This document shows, one piece after another, positions 1 to 7,196 of a stretch of DNA of 10,410 nucleotides. Each line of letters starts with the position of its first letter. Within the stretch, counting starts at the first letter, position 1. The DNA comes from an uncultured Eubacteriales bacterium (GTDB taxonomy: Bacteria; Bacillota; Clostridia; Lachnospirales; Anaerotignaceae): NCBI GenBank assembly GCA_900548595.1, contig URLB01000073.1, positions 1 to 10,410 on the forward strand. The letters are read 5' to 3'. The notes under the pieces were generated by a model. The model saw only the letters and a program-made list of their open reading frames with translations. It did not search any database and had not been told where the DNA came from. Both the position numbers and the translations under genes were made by a program.

Positions 1-1
1 A

Positions 2-424
2 ATGTGGTTTGTATGGAACAAGACTACGCTCGGAAAGAATATGTTCGCTATCGGCGGAAATAAAGAAGCTGCCGCAGTATCAGGCGTTAACGTAACAAAG
101 AGCATAATGCTTATATATGTTGTTGCGGGTATACTTTACGGTGTAGCGGCTTTCCTTGAGGCAGGTCGTGTTCAATCGGTTACTACACAGACAGGTCTTA
201 ACTATGAGCTTGACGCCATGAGCGGCTGCGTTATCGGCGGCGTTTCATTCAGCGGCGGCGTCGGTACGATCGGCGGAATACTTATAGGCGTTATTACGCT
301 TCAGGTTATAAACTACAGTCTTTACTATTTACAGATAAATCCTTATCTTCAGTATATAATAAAGGGCGTTATAATAATACTTGCTGTTGCTATAGACGTG
401 CGTAAATATATTGCTAAGAAGTAA
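2..424 (+). CDS. mglC: Sugar ABC transporter permease, MglC-like (galactose/methyl-galactoside), 3' part only
   Basis: This is the last 140 codons of an inner-membrane permease of the ribose/galactose (BPD_transp_2) ABC family, which passes a sugar from a binding protein across the membrane using a partner ATPase. The 5' end lies outside the window: the ATG at position 2 is only an internal Met, and the protein already reads as mid-domain. The family's cytoplasmic coupling-region signature is visible (LGKNMFAIGGNKEAAAVSGV), followed by a glycine-rich stretch (GGVSFSGGVGTIGGILIG) and several hydrophobic spans, ending in a short basic tail (RKYIAKK). The family assignment is firm. The galactose specificity is inferred from the Leloir genes that begin about 100 bp downstream; ribose or another sugar cannot be excluded from this fragment. 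Confidence 0.85.
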   Translation: MWFVWNKTTLGKNMFAIGGNKEAAAVSGVNVTKSIMLIYVVAGILYGVAAFLEAGRVQSVTTQTGLNYELDAMSGCVIGGVSFSGGVGTIGGILIGVITLQVINYSLYYLQINPYLQYIIKGVIIILAVAIDVRKYIAKK

Positions 425-439
425 CGGATATATTAGAAT
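411..439 (+). promoter_or_regulatory. Weak candidate promoter ahead of the gal operon
   Basis: TTGCTA at 411-416 and TAGAAT at 434-439 are separated by 17 nt, a sigma-A-like arrangement. The -35 lies inside the end of the permease gene and the -10 overlaps the left arm of the dyad at 432-460. A transcript from here would begin near 446 and immediately meet the terminator at 472-507. The match is modest, and the gal genes may instead be read through from the transporter operon. Confidence 0.25.
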
Positions 440-460
440 ATTCATAAGGAATATTCTGAT
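432..460 (+). repeat. AT-rich inverted repeat / hairpin after the permease gene
   Basis: AGAATATTC (435-443) and GAATATTCT (449-457) form a perfect 9-bp dyad around the 5-nt loop ATAAG. It extends outward by one G-U and two A-T/T-A pairs to 12 bp. The arms share the 8-bp palindrome GAATATTC, so this could be a protein-binding operator with two half-sites or an RNA hairpin. It starts 8 nt after the permease stop and lacks a T-run, so it is not a terminator by itself. A third GGAATATT copy sits at 478-485, inside the following terminator. Confidence 0.6.
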
Positions 461-471
461 GAAATAATCTC

Positions 472-507
472 CCCGTCGGAATATTTTGTGTTCCGACGGG
501 TTTTTTT
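472..507 (+). terminator. Strong intrinsic terminator between transporter and gal operon
   Basis: CCCGTCGGAA (472-481) pairs perfectly over 10 bp with TTCCGACGGG (491-500). The loop is 9 nt and seven T residues follow (501-507). It would end the sugar-transporter transcript. The T-run abuts the ribosome binding site AAGGAG (508-513) of the next gene, so there is no room for a promoter after it. The downstream operon must therefore depend on readthrough or on a promoter upstream of this hairpin. Confidence 0.9.
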
Positions 508-520
508 AAGGAGAATGTAT

Positions 521-760
521 ATGGAAGACAATAAACTTACAGAGAGCGAACTGGAAAAAAGAAAGGAAGAGCTTGACAAAAGAGAACGTGAGCTTGACCG
601 CAAGGAGAGAAAACTTAATTCGTTGGACGAGAAAGTTATCGGAGTTAAAGAAAATATTTATTCGCATATAAATGTATCACTTAAAACGATGGACAGAGTT
701 GTAGCGGTATTGGCGGTAGTGCTTGTCGTATGTATAGCCGTCGGAATTCTTACCAGATAA
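521..760 (+). CDS. Small coiled-coil protein with C-terminal membrane anchor, unknown function
   Basis: I do not recognise this 79-aa protein. Residues 1 to about 50 are highly charged and rich in Glu/Lys/Arg (ELEKRKEELDKRERELDRKE), as expected for a coiled coil. A single hydrophobic span follows near the C-terminus (VVAVLAVVLVVCIAVGIL) and ends in TR. This layout suggests a tail-anchored protein with its helix in the cytoplasm and no signal peptide. ATG 521 is chosen because AAGGAG (508-513) sits 7 nt upstream; the in-frame ATG at 515 is too close to that site, and earlier in-frame codons lie in the terminator hairpin. galK starts 12 nt after its stop, so the two genes are very probably cotranscribed. 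A role in galactose metabolism or transport is only suggested by position. Confidence 0.75.
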   Translation: MEDNKLTESELEKRKEELDKRERELDRKERKLNSLDEKVIGVKENIYSHINVSLKTMDRVVAVLAVVLVVCIAVGILTR

Positions 761-772
761 CAGGAGGAAAAT

Positions 773-2031
773 ATGTATACAGTAACGGATAAAAAATTAT
801 GTGAGGTATACCCGGGCTTTTCGGAAAATAAGGAAAAATATAAAAAGCGTATAGAAGCTGTTAAAGACGGATATAAAAAGGTCTTCGGCAATGAAGAGAC
901 GCGTATTTTTACTGCGCCCGGAAGGACGGAAATGGGCGGAAACCATACGGATCATCAGCATGGCTGCGTATTGGCTGCCGCTGTGGATTTGGACATTTTA
1001 GCGGCTGTTGCGGAAAACGGCACAAATAAAATACGAGTGCTTTCCGATGGGTATGATATGCTTGAAATAGATTTATCCGACCTTAAACCCATGGAGGAAG
1101 AGAAAAACACTTCGGCTGCCCTTATAAGAGGCATAGCGGCAAAGCTTGCGGAAATGGGTTATAAAATAAAGGGATTTAATGCGTATATGATTTCAAACGT
1201 ATTGAAAGGAAGCGGACTTTCATCTTCCGCTGCGTTTGAGGTTATTATAGGAACCGTAATGAACGGTCTGTTTTGCGATAAAGAACTGAGTGCGGTTAAA
1301 ATAGCGCAGATAGGGCAGTATGCGGAAAATGTTTATTTCGGAAAACCGAGCGGACTTATGGATCAAACCGCTTCATCGGTAGGCGGCGTTGTGGCAATTG
1401 ATTTTGAGAATACGGAAAATCCTGTTGTAAGAAAGCTGGACTTTGACTTTTCGAAAACAGGATATTTTCTGTGCATAATAGATTCGGGAGCGGATCATGC
1501 CGATTTGACCGACGAATATGCGGCTATTCCGACAGAAATGCGTAAGGCTGCGGAAGCGGTAGGAAAAACGTATCTTAGGGAAACGAATACAGATGAAATT
1601 ATTGAGAATATTATCAGTGTAAGGAAAAACGCAGGCGACAGAGGAGTTTTGAGAACACTTCATTTTATGAAAGACAACGAAAGAGCCGTACAGGAGGCTG
1701 AACTTTTGGAAAAAGCGACTTTAACGGCTTTTTAAGGGTTATAAAAGAGTCGGGAAATTCAAGCTGGATGTATCTGCAAAACGTAACCGTTTTGGGAAGC
1801 TGCAGGAATCAGGAAGTAGCGTATGCTTTGGCAATGTGCGATATAGCTCTTAACGGAAGAGGAGCCTATCGTGTGCACGGCGGAGGATTTGCGGGAACTG
1901 TTCAGGCGTTTGTTCCGAACGATATGTTGGCTGAATTTAAAGAGTTTATAGAAAAGACTGTCGGAGATGGAAGCTGCCATGTATTATCCATAAGAAATGT
2001 CGGCGGCGCAGAGCTTACGGAAGGAGAGTAA
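773..2031 (+). pseudogene. galK: Galactokinase, interrupted by a single frameshift
   Basis: Galactokinase (GHMP kinase family) phosphorylates galactose with ATP to galactose-1-phosphate in the cytoplasm. Reading from ATG 773 (AGGAGG at 762-767), the first frame gives motif 1 (APGRTEMGGNHTDHQHG, residues 48-64), the glycine/serine-rich phosphate loop (KGSGLSSSAA, 145-154) and the probable catalytic Asp in GLMDQ (D197). It then stops at 1733-1735. The rest of the family continues in the -1 frame from about 1714 to the TAA at 2029-2031. That part includes ESGNSSWMYLQNV and motif 3 (HGGGFAGTVQAF), which the 320-aa product would lack. Joined at the A5 run 1710-1714 after K314, the protein would be 419 aa, close to the usual length for clostridial galactokinases. 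No other lesion is seen, and the downstream galE ribosome site overlaps its 3' end normally. It may be a real mutation, a sequencing error, or a recoded gene. Confidence 0.88.
1692..1733 (+). other. galK frameshift site: SD-like sequence, A5 run and inverted repeat
   Basis: The frame changes at an A5 run (1710-1714), read GAA-AAA-GCG in the incoming frame. AGGAGG, an internal Shine-Dalgarno-like sequence, lies at 1692-1697, 12 nt upstream. AAAAAGC (1710-1716) is an exact inverted repeat of GCTTTTT (1727-1733), so the run sits in the 5' arm of a possible 7-bp hairpin with a 10-nt loop. One added A (a run of six), or slippage of the lysyl-tRNA back by one base, restores the full GalK frame. The codon before is GAA, so a classical tandem slip is not well supported. 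Confidence 0.6.
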
Positions 2032-2035
2032 AAAT

Positions 2036-3025
2036 ATGACTGTATTGGTATTGGGCGGAGCCGGATATATAGGCTCGCATACGGTAAAAGCGCTTTGCGA
2101 TGAGGGTACGGATGTAGTAGTTGTTGATAATCTTGTTACGGGATATGAGAAAGCCGTTGATAAAAGAGCAAGATTTTATAAAGGCGATATAAGCGATAAA
2201 GAATTTTTAAATAATATGTTTTCTAAAGAGAAAATAGACGCAGTTATACACTTTGCGGCTTTTTCACTTGTAGGTGAGAGTGTTACAAATCCGCTTAAAT
2301 ACTATAAAAATAACCTTTGCGGAACGGAAGTGCTTCTCGAGAGTATGGTGGAAAACGGCGTTAATAAAATCGTATTCTCATCAACGGCTGCAACATACGG
2401 AGAGCCTGAAAGGGTTCCGATTATGGAAAGCGACAGAACACTGCCTACAAATCCTTACGGGGAAACAAAATTGGCAATGGAAAAAATGTTCAAATGGACA
2501 TCGGAAGCTCATGGAATAAAATATGTTTCTTTGAGATATTTTAACGCATGCGGAGCAGACGAGAGCGGAACGATAGGAGAAGCTCATAATCCCGAAAGCC
2601 ACCTTATACCTCTTATCCTGCAAGTACCGAACGGAAAGAGAGAACATATAAGTATTTTCGGAACGGATTATCCAACGGATGATGGCACATGCATAAGGGA
2701 CTATATACATGTAACGGACTTGGCTGACGCACATATACTTGCTGTAAAATATTTGATGAACGGCGGAGAAAGCGATATATTCAATCTCGGTAACGGGGTC
2801 GGATTCTCCGTGAGAGAGGTTATAGAAACCGCAAGAAAGGTTACAGGACATCCGATACCTGCCGTTGAAACGCCCAGAAGAGCCGGAGACCCCGCGCAGC
2901 TTATTGCCTCAAGTGAAAAAGCAAAGAAGATCCTCGGCTGGAAACCGTGCCACGATACGCTTGAGGAAATTATAGCGTCGGCATGGAACTGGCATAAAAA
3001 TCACCCGAACGGATACAACGATTAA
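2036..3025 (+). CDS. galE: UDP-glucose 4-epimerase
   Basis: GalE interconverts UDP-galactose and UDP-glucose with bound NAD, regenerating the UDP-glucose used by GalT. It is a cytoplasmic extended short-chain dehydrogenase of 329 aa, close to the usual 330-340. The NAD-binding GxxGxxG is at residues 7-13 (GGAGYIG). FSSTAATYG (114-122) places a Thr at the position of the usual catalytic Ser/Thr. The YxxxK pair is Y141/K145 in NPYGETK. Typical epimerase blocks follow (LRYFNACGA; CIRDYIHVTDLA; FNLGNG). ATG 2036 is chosen because AAGGAGA (2021-2027) lies 8 nt upstream. That site overlaps the end of galK, whose stop is only 4 nt before this start, so the two are translationally close. galT follows after 14 nt. 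Confidence 0.97.
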   Translation: MTVLVLGGAGYIGSHTVKALCDEGTDVVVVDNLVTGYEKAVDKRARFYKGDISDKEFLNNMFSKEKIDAVIHFAAFSLVGESVTNPLKYYKNNLCGTEVLLESMVENGVNKIVFSSTAATYGEPERVPIMESDRTLPTNPYGETKLAMEKMFKWTSEAHGIKYVSLRYFNACGADESGTIGEAHNPESHLIPLILQVPNGKREHISIFGTDYPTDDGTCIRDYIHVTDLADAHILAVKYLMNGGESDIFNLGNGVGFSVREVIETARKVTGHPIPAVETPRRAGDPAQLIASSEKAKKILGWKPCHDTLEEIIASAWNWHKNHPNGYND

Positions 3026-3039
3026 GGAGAAGATTTTTT

Positions 3040-4539
3040 ATGAATATAAATGAAGCTATAAAAAGCCTTGTGCTTTACGGTCTTAAGAAACATCTTTTTT
3101 CTGAAGAGGACATTACTTTTGTTACCAACAGAATATTGGAGACAGTAAAGCTGGACGGTTTTGAGGATTGCGAAGCAACGGAAGACGCCGAGCTGGAGAA
3201 TTTGCTTAAGACTATTCTCGACGATGCCGAAAAGAGAGGAGTTATCGGCTCGGGACAGACGGAAAGAGATTTGCTTGATACAAAGATAATGGGCGCTATG
3301 GTTCCCTTTCCCAGAGATGTGATAAACAAGTTTTGGATAAAATATATGCAGTCTCCGCGTGAAGCAACTGACTGGTACTATGAATTTTCTCAGGATACCG
3401 ACTATATAAGAAGATACAGAATAAAAAAAGACATGAAATGGCAGACTGAAACGGAGTATGGAAATATTGATATAACAATCAATCTTTCAAAACCCGAAAA
3501 GGATCCCAGGGACATAGCGGCTGCGAAAAACGCGCTACAAAGTGGATATCCGAAGTGCCAGCTTTGCTCGGAAAACGAAGGTTATGCAGGAAGGATAAAT
3601 CACCCTGCAAGACAAAACCATAGAATTATACCGATAAACATAGCCGACAGTCAGTGGTTTTTCCAGTACAGTCCGTATGTTTATTACAATGAACATTGCA
3701 TAGCATTTAACGGAGAACATGTTCCGATGAAAATAGACAAACAGGCATTTAGAAAAATGTTTGATTTTATTAAAATATTCCCTCACTATTTTATCGGAAG
3801 CAATGCGGATTTACCTATAGTAGGAGGTTCTATACTTTCCCATGACCATTTCCAAGGTGGAAACTATACTTTTGCTATGGAAAAGGCTCCGATAGAGAGG
3901 AAAATCGTATTTGATAATTTCGGTAATATAGAAGCCGGAATAGTAAAATGGCCCATGTCCGTAATACGAATTTCCGGAGAGAATTCGGATGAACTTATAG
4001 AACTTGCCGACTTTATTTTGGGAAAATGGAGAGCGTATACGGATGAGGAGGCGTTTATATTTGCCGAGACAGACGGAGAACCGCATAATACGATAACGCC
4101 TATCGCAAGGATGAGAGACGGTAAATATGAACTTGACTTGGTTTTTAGGAATAACATAACTACGGAGGAGCGTCCTCTGGGATTATATCATCCTAATCCC
4201 AAGCTTCACCATATTAAAAAAGAAAATATCGGTCTTATAGAAGTCATGGGATTGGCGGTATTGCCTTCACGTCTTAAAAAAGAACTGACTGCCCTTGAAA
4301 CGGCGTTGATTTCGGGAAAAAACCTGAGAGATGATGAACTGACGGCAAAACATGCCGATTGGGCGGAAGAATTTATTAAAAAATATGATGAAATCAATAT
4401 AACCAATGTTGACGATATTGTTAAGCGAGAGGTTGGACTGGTATTTTTGGAGGTTCTTAAAGACGCAGGAGTTTATAAGCGGTCTGATGAAGGAATGGCG
4501 GCGTTTATGAGGTTTATAGAGGAGTGCGGCGGAAGATGA
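3040..4539 (+). CDS. galT: UDP-glucose--hexose-1-phosphate uridylyltransferase, class II
   Basis: GalT transfers UMP from UDP-glucose to galactose-1-phosphate, giving UDP-galactose and glucose-1-phosphate. At 499 aa it is the long Firmicutes form (class II, B. subtilis GalT-like) and not the roughly 350-aa E. coli type. The active-site HxHxQ is seen as HDHFQ at residues 268-272, within GGSILSHDHFQGG. Upstream are the family blocks YPKCQLCSENEGYAG, HPARQNHRIIP and FNGEHVPMKI. The ribosome site AAGGAGA (3024-3030) overlaps the galE stop codon and lies 9 nt before ATG 3040. The 3' end overlaps galM by ATGA. The frame is complete. Confidence 0.96.
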   Translation: MNINEAIKSLVLYGLKKHLFSEEDITFVTNRILETVKLDGFEDCEATEDAELENLLKTILDDAEKRGVIGSGQTERDLLDTKIMGAMVPFPRDVINKFWIKYMQSPREATDWYYEFSQDTDYIRRYRIKKDMKWQTETEYGNIDITINLSKPEKDPRDIAAAKNALQSGYPKCQLCSENEGYAGRINHPARQNHRIIPINIADSQWFFQYSPYVYYNEHCIAFNGEHVPMKIDKQAFRKMFDFIKIFPHYFIGSNADLPIVGGSILSHDHFQGGNYTFAMEKAPIERKIVFDNFGNIEAGIVKWPMSVIRISGENSDELIELADFILGKWRAYTDEEAFIFAETDGEPHNTITPIARMRDGKYELDLVFRNNITTEERPLGLYHPNPKLHHIKKENIGLIEVMGLAVLPSRLKKELTALETALISGKNLRDDELTAKHADWAEEFIKKYDEINITNVDDIVKREVGLVFLEVLKDAGVYKRSDEGMAAFMRFIEECGGR

Positions 4540-5558
4540 ACATTGAAAAAAAGAACTTCGGATATACAAAGAACGGAGAGGAAGTACTCGAATATATAAT
4601 CAGAAACAGAAATAATATAAGTATGTCGATTATTTCTTACGGAGCTGCCATAAGAACCGTTGTTTTACCCGACGGTACAGACATAGTCCTCGGCTTTGAC
4701 TCGATTTCGGGTTACGAAAAACATGATAAATATATGGGCGCTGTAATAGGCAGATGCGCCAACAGAATAAAAAACGGAAAATTCGTTTTAAACGGAAAGG
4801 AATACTCCGTTGCCGTTAATAACGGGACAAACCACCTTCACGGCGGTAAAATTGGGTTTGATAAAAAGGTATGGGACAGCTCGGCTGACAGTGATGGGGT
4901 AACATTTACGCTGTTTTCAACTGATGGGGAAGAGAATTATCCTGGCGATTTGACCGTAAAAGTAAAATACGTCCTTTCAGATGATAATGAGATTATCATA
5001 TCCTATTGGGCGGAAAGTACGGAAGATACATTGGTTAATCTTACAAATCATACTTATTTTAATTTGAACGGAAATGGTACTGTCGATAAACATAAACTCA
5101 GCATATTTGCCGATGAATTTACAGGTATTGATAATACAGGCTGTTCAGACGGCAGTTTGATATCGGTAGAGGGGACACCCATGGATTTCAGAACAGAGAA
5201 AGAAATAGGCAGAGATATAGAGTCCGACTTCCAACAGATGTTATATGCTTCGGGGTATGACCATAATTTTGTGCTGAAACATGAGCATAGTACTGAAATG
5301 AGAAAGGCTGCAACCGTCTCGACAGATAAAGCTTCTATGGAGGTGTGGACGGATCAGCTGGGAATGCATTTCTATTCGGGTAATTTCCTTGACGGAACGG
5401 ACATAGGTAAAAATAATACGCCGTATAAAAAAAGAAGCGGATTTGCATTGGAAACACAGGGTTGGCCCGATGCGGTAAATCATAAAGATTTTCCTTCTCC
5501 TATACTCAGAAAAGGCGAGACATACGAAAGAAAAACTGTATTTAAAATAATACTGTAA
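4536..5558 (+). CDS. galM: Aldose 1-epimerase (galactose mutarotase)
   Basis: GalM converts beta-D-galactose into the alpha anomer that galactokinase accepts, so it feeds the first Leloir step. The 340-aa length matches the family. Expected active-site positions are present: H100/H102 in NGTNHLHGG, H172 in LTNHTYFNLNG, and E306 in FALETQGW. These correspond to H104, H175 and E309 of the E. coli enzyme. The start is taken as ATG 4536 because it overlaps the galT stop as ATGA, a common coupling arrangement. The in-frame GTG 4524 is less likely since it lies on the GGAG sequence (4521-4524) that may serve as ribosome site. This is the last gene of the gal operon and is followed directly by a terminator hairpin. 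Confidence 0.95.
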   Translation: MNIEKKNFGYTKNGEEVLEYIIRNRNNISMSIISYGAAIRTVVLPDGTDIVLGFDSISGYEKHDKYMGAVIGRCANRIKNGKFVLNGKEYSVAVNNGTNHLHGGKIGFDKKVWDSSADSDGVTFTLFSTDGEENYPGDLTVKVKYVLSDDNEIIISYWAESTEDTLVNLTNHTYFNLNGNGTVDKHKLSIFADEFTGIDNTGCSDGSLISVEGTPMDFRTEKEIGRDIESDFQQMLYASGYDHNFVLKHEHSTEMRKAATVSTDKASMEVWTDQLGMHFYSGNFLDGTDIGKNNTPYKKRSGFALETQGWPDAVNHKDFPSPILRKGETYERKTVFKIIL

Positions 5559-5560
5559 TG

Positions 5561-5608
5561 AAAAAGGCATTTTCCGTTGAACATAAATGTATGCGGAGAA
5601 TGCCTTTT
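5561..5608. terminator. Shared bidirectional terminator between galM and the metal operon
   Basis: AAAAGGCATTTTCCG (5562-5576) pairs with CGGAGAATGCCTTTT (5594-5608) around a 17-nt loop. On the + strand all 15 positions pair, one as U-G, with four T residues at the end, 3 nt after the galM stop. On the - strand the same hairpin has one A-C mismatch but ends in five T residues, 6 nt after the permease stop. It serves the two convergent operons. Confidence 0.85.
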
Positions 5609-5614
5609 GACTTG

Positions 5615-6448
5615 TTATGCTTTTGCTTTCAAATATGTTGCAAAGTATACGACGGCAAGCAGAATGACCATAGAAGCGCCTGCCGAAGTGTTCATATAGA
5701 ATGAAAGTATAAGACCGAGAACACCGCAGACCATAGCGATTATTGTCGCGGAAATATGGTATTGTCTGGAGTTAGACGCTATGTTCCTTGCCGATGCCGC
5801 CGGCAGAATAAGCAAAGAGTTTATGGTAAGTATACCTACTTGCGTTATAGACAGCATTACAACCGTGGCAAGGAGAATGACAAATACATTTTCAACAACT
5901 GCGTTTTTAATGCCTCTGCTTGCGGATAAAGACGGATTTATACTTGTAAGAAGCAGTTTGTTAAATAAGAAATACCAAACTATATATGTTGCGATAAGGA
6001 TAACTGCAAGTATTTTTACATAAGACGGCGATACGGTAAGGATATCCCCGATAAGGTATGATGAAAATTTGGCGAATCCTCCGTTTTGGGACAGTATGAC
6101 TATTCCTATTGCAATTGAAGCTGAGGAAAAAACGCTTATAACCGTATCAGACGACGCTTTTGCGCTGCTTTTGACCTTGCGTATGCCAAGACCGAATAAA
6201 ATGCCGAATATCACCATACATACAATTGGATTTCCTATGCCTAGGACAACGCCGATAGCTATTCCGGTCAAGGCACTGTGTCCGAGCGCGTCGGAGAAGA
6301 ATGCCATTTTGTTGTTTACCGCCATTGTGCCGAGCATACCGAAAAGCGGCGTAAGCAAAAGAACAGCAAGAAGAGCGTTTTTCATAAAGTCAAACTGCAT
6401 GAATGAAAAAGGAAGAACGGTTTCCATTATTTTATATATCAAGTCCAA
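5615..6448 (-). CDS. znuB: Metal ABC transporter permease, ZnuB type (ABC-3 family)
   Basis: This is an inner-membrane permease of the ABC-3 family, which imports zinc, manganese or iron with a cluster A-I binding protein. The protein is almost entirely hydrophobic, with about eight membrane spans, and carries the family signatures FFSDALGHSALTG (about residue 50) and LLILPAASARNIA (about 222). I place the start at TTG 6448-6446: AAGGAGG (- strand, 6464-6458) lies 9 nt upstream, giving 277 aa beginning MDLIYKIMETVLPF. The next ATG (6427) is 30 nt from that site, and a longer reading to 6505 would start deep inside the ATPase gene. The start overlaps the end of the ATPase gene by 17 nt. It is the last gene of its operon. 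Zinc is the most common substrate of this class, but specificity is not proven. Confidence 0.93.
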   Translation of the reverse strand: MDLIYKIMETVLPFSFMQFDFMKNALLAVLLLTPLFGMLGTMAVNNKMAFFSDALGHSALTGIAIGVVLGIGNPIVCMVIFGILFGLGIRKVKSSAKASSDTVISVFSSASIAIGIVILSQNGGFAKFSSYLIGDILTVSPSYVKILAVILIATYIVWYFLFNKLLLTSINPSLSASRGIKNAVVENVFVILLATVVMLSITQVGILTINSLLILPAASARNIASNSRQYHISATIIAMVCGVLGLILSFYMNTSAGASMVILLAVVYFATYLKAKA

Positions 6449-7196
6449 TGTTTCGCGCCTCCTTAATCGTATATCCGAAAGTATCGGCAAAGGCTTTTGT
6501 CTCATATACTTCGTCGGGAGTTCCCTGAGCGATTACTGTCTTATCCATCAGGATTATTCTGTCGGCGAAGCTTTTTATAAGGCTTAAGTCGTGGGATACG
6601 AGCAGAATAGCCATATGATATTTGTTTCTTAGTTCCGAAACTTTTCTGTAAAATGTATCCAGACCGTTTATATCTATTCCCGAAACAGGTTCGTCCAGTA
6701 TAAGTAAATCGGGAAGAGGCTCGATTGCCATTGCCAACAACACTCTTTGCAGTTCTCCTCCGGATAATTCTCCCAACGGTCGGTCTATTACATGACCGGC
6801 GCTGAAGTTTTCAAGACGTTTTTGAATAGAAGAACGCATAGCCTTTGAATGACCGAACCACACCGGTTTTGAACCGACTGCCGCTGCCATAAAATCCAGA
6901 ACGGACACAGGGGCATTTTTATCAAACAGAAGATGCTGCGGAACATAGCCTATTGTAAGTTTTTTTATTTTACCGTCCTTATGATCCAGGTAAGTTATAT
7001 TGCCTGTGTGAGGCCTTTCGCCGAGAAGAGCTTTTATAAGAGTTGTTTTTCCCGAGCCGTTTTTACCTATAAGAGCGGTAATTTCTCCGCAGTGAAATTC
7101 CATATTTACATCATATATAATAGCTTCATCACCGTCATATACCGAAAGATTTACAACGGACGCTTTACAAAGACCGCAGTTGTTATGAATACTCAT
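6432..7196 (-). CDS. znuC: Metal ABC transporter ATP-binding protein, ZnuC type
   Basis: This 254-aa cytoplasmic ATPase drives the metal importer. All nucleotide-binding elements are intact: Walker A GKNGSGKT (44-51), Q-loop Gln in YVPQ (Q87), ABC signature LSGGE (144-148), Walker B LLILDE (164-169) and the switch His in VSHD (H202). The N-terminus carries CGLC (C7, C10), a CxxC that I recall from other clostridial members of this subfamily, with unproven function. The ATG overlaps the stop of the binding-protein gene as ATGA, with AAGGAAG 9 nt upstream, so translation is likely coupled. The 3' end overlaps the permease gene. Confidence 0.95.
   Translation of the reverse strand: MSIHNNCGLCKASVVNLSVYDGDEAIIYDVNMEFHCGEITALIGKNGSGKTTLIKALLGERPHTGNITYLDHKDGKIKKLTIGYVPQHLLFDKNAPVSVLDFMAAAVGSKPVWFGHSKAMRSSIQKRLENFSAGHVIDRPLGELSGGELQRVLLAMAIEPLPDLLILDEPVSGIDINGLDTFYRKVSELRNKYHMAILLVSHDLSLIKSFADRIILMDKTVIAQGTPDEVYETKAFADTFGYTIKEARNIGLDI

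Noticed and set aside
488..520. Longer N-terminus (MFRRVFLRRMY) for the coiled-coil protein
   Set aside because: These codons lie in the terminator loop, its 3' arm and T-run and in the ribosome binding site itself, so they cannot be the translated start.
1768..2031. Separate small gene starting at ATG 1768 (MYLQNVTVLG...)
   Set aside because: It is the C-terminal part of galactokinase in the shifted frame. Homologous sequence continues upstream of the ATG and no ribosome site precedes it.
2381..2851. 156-codon open frame on the - strand
   Set aside because: It is antisense to galE, which is clearly the coding strand by motif content.
6069..6587. 172-codon open frame on the + strand
   Set aside because: It is antisense to the metal permease and ATPase genes, has no ribosome site, and has no recognisable protein features.
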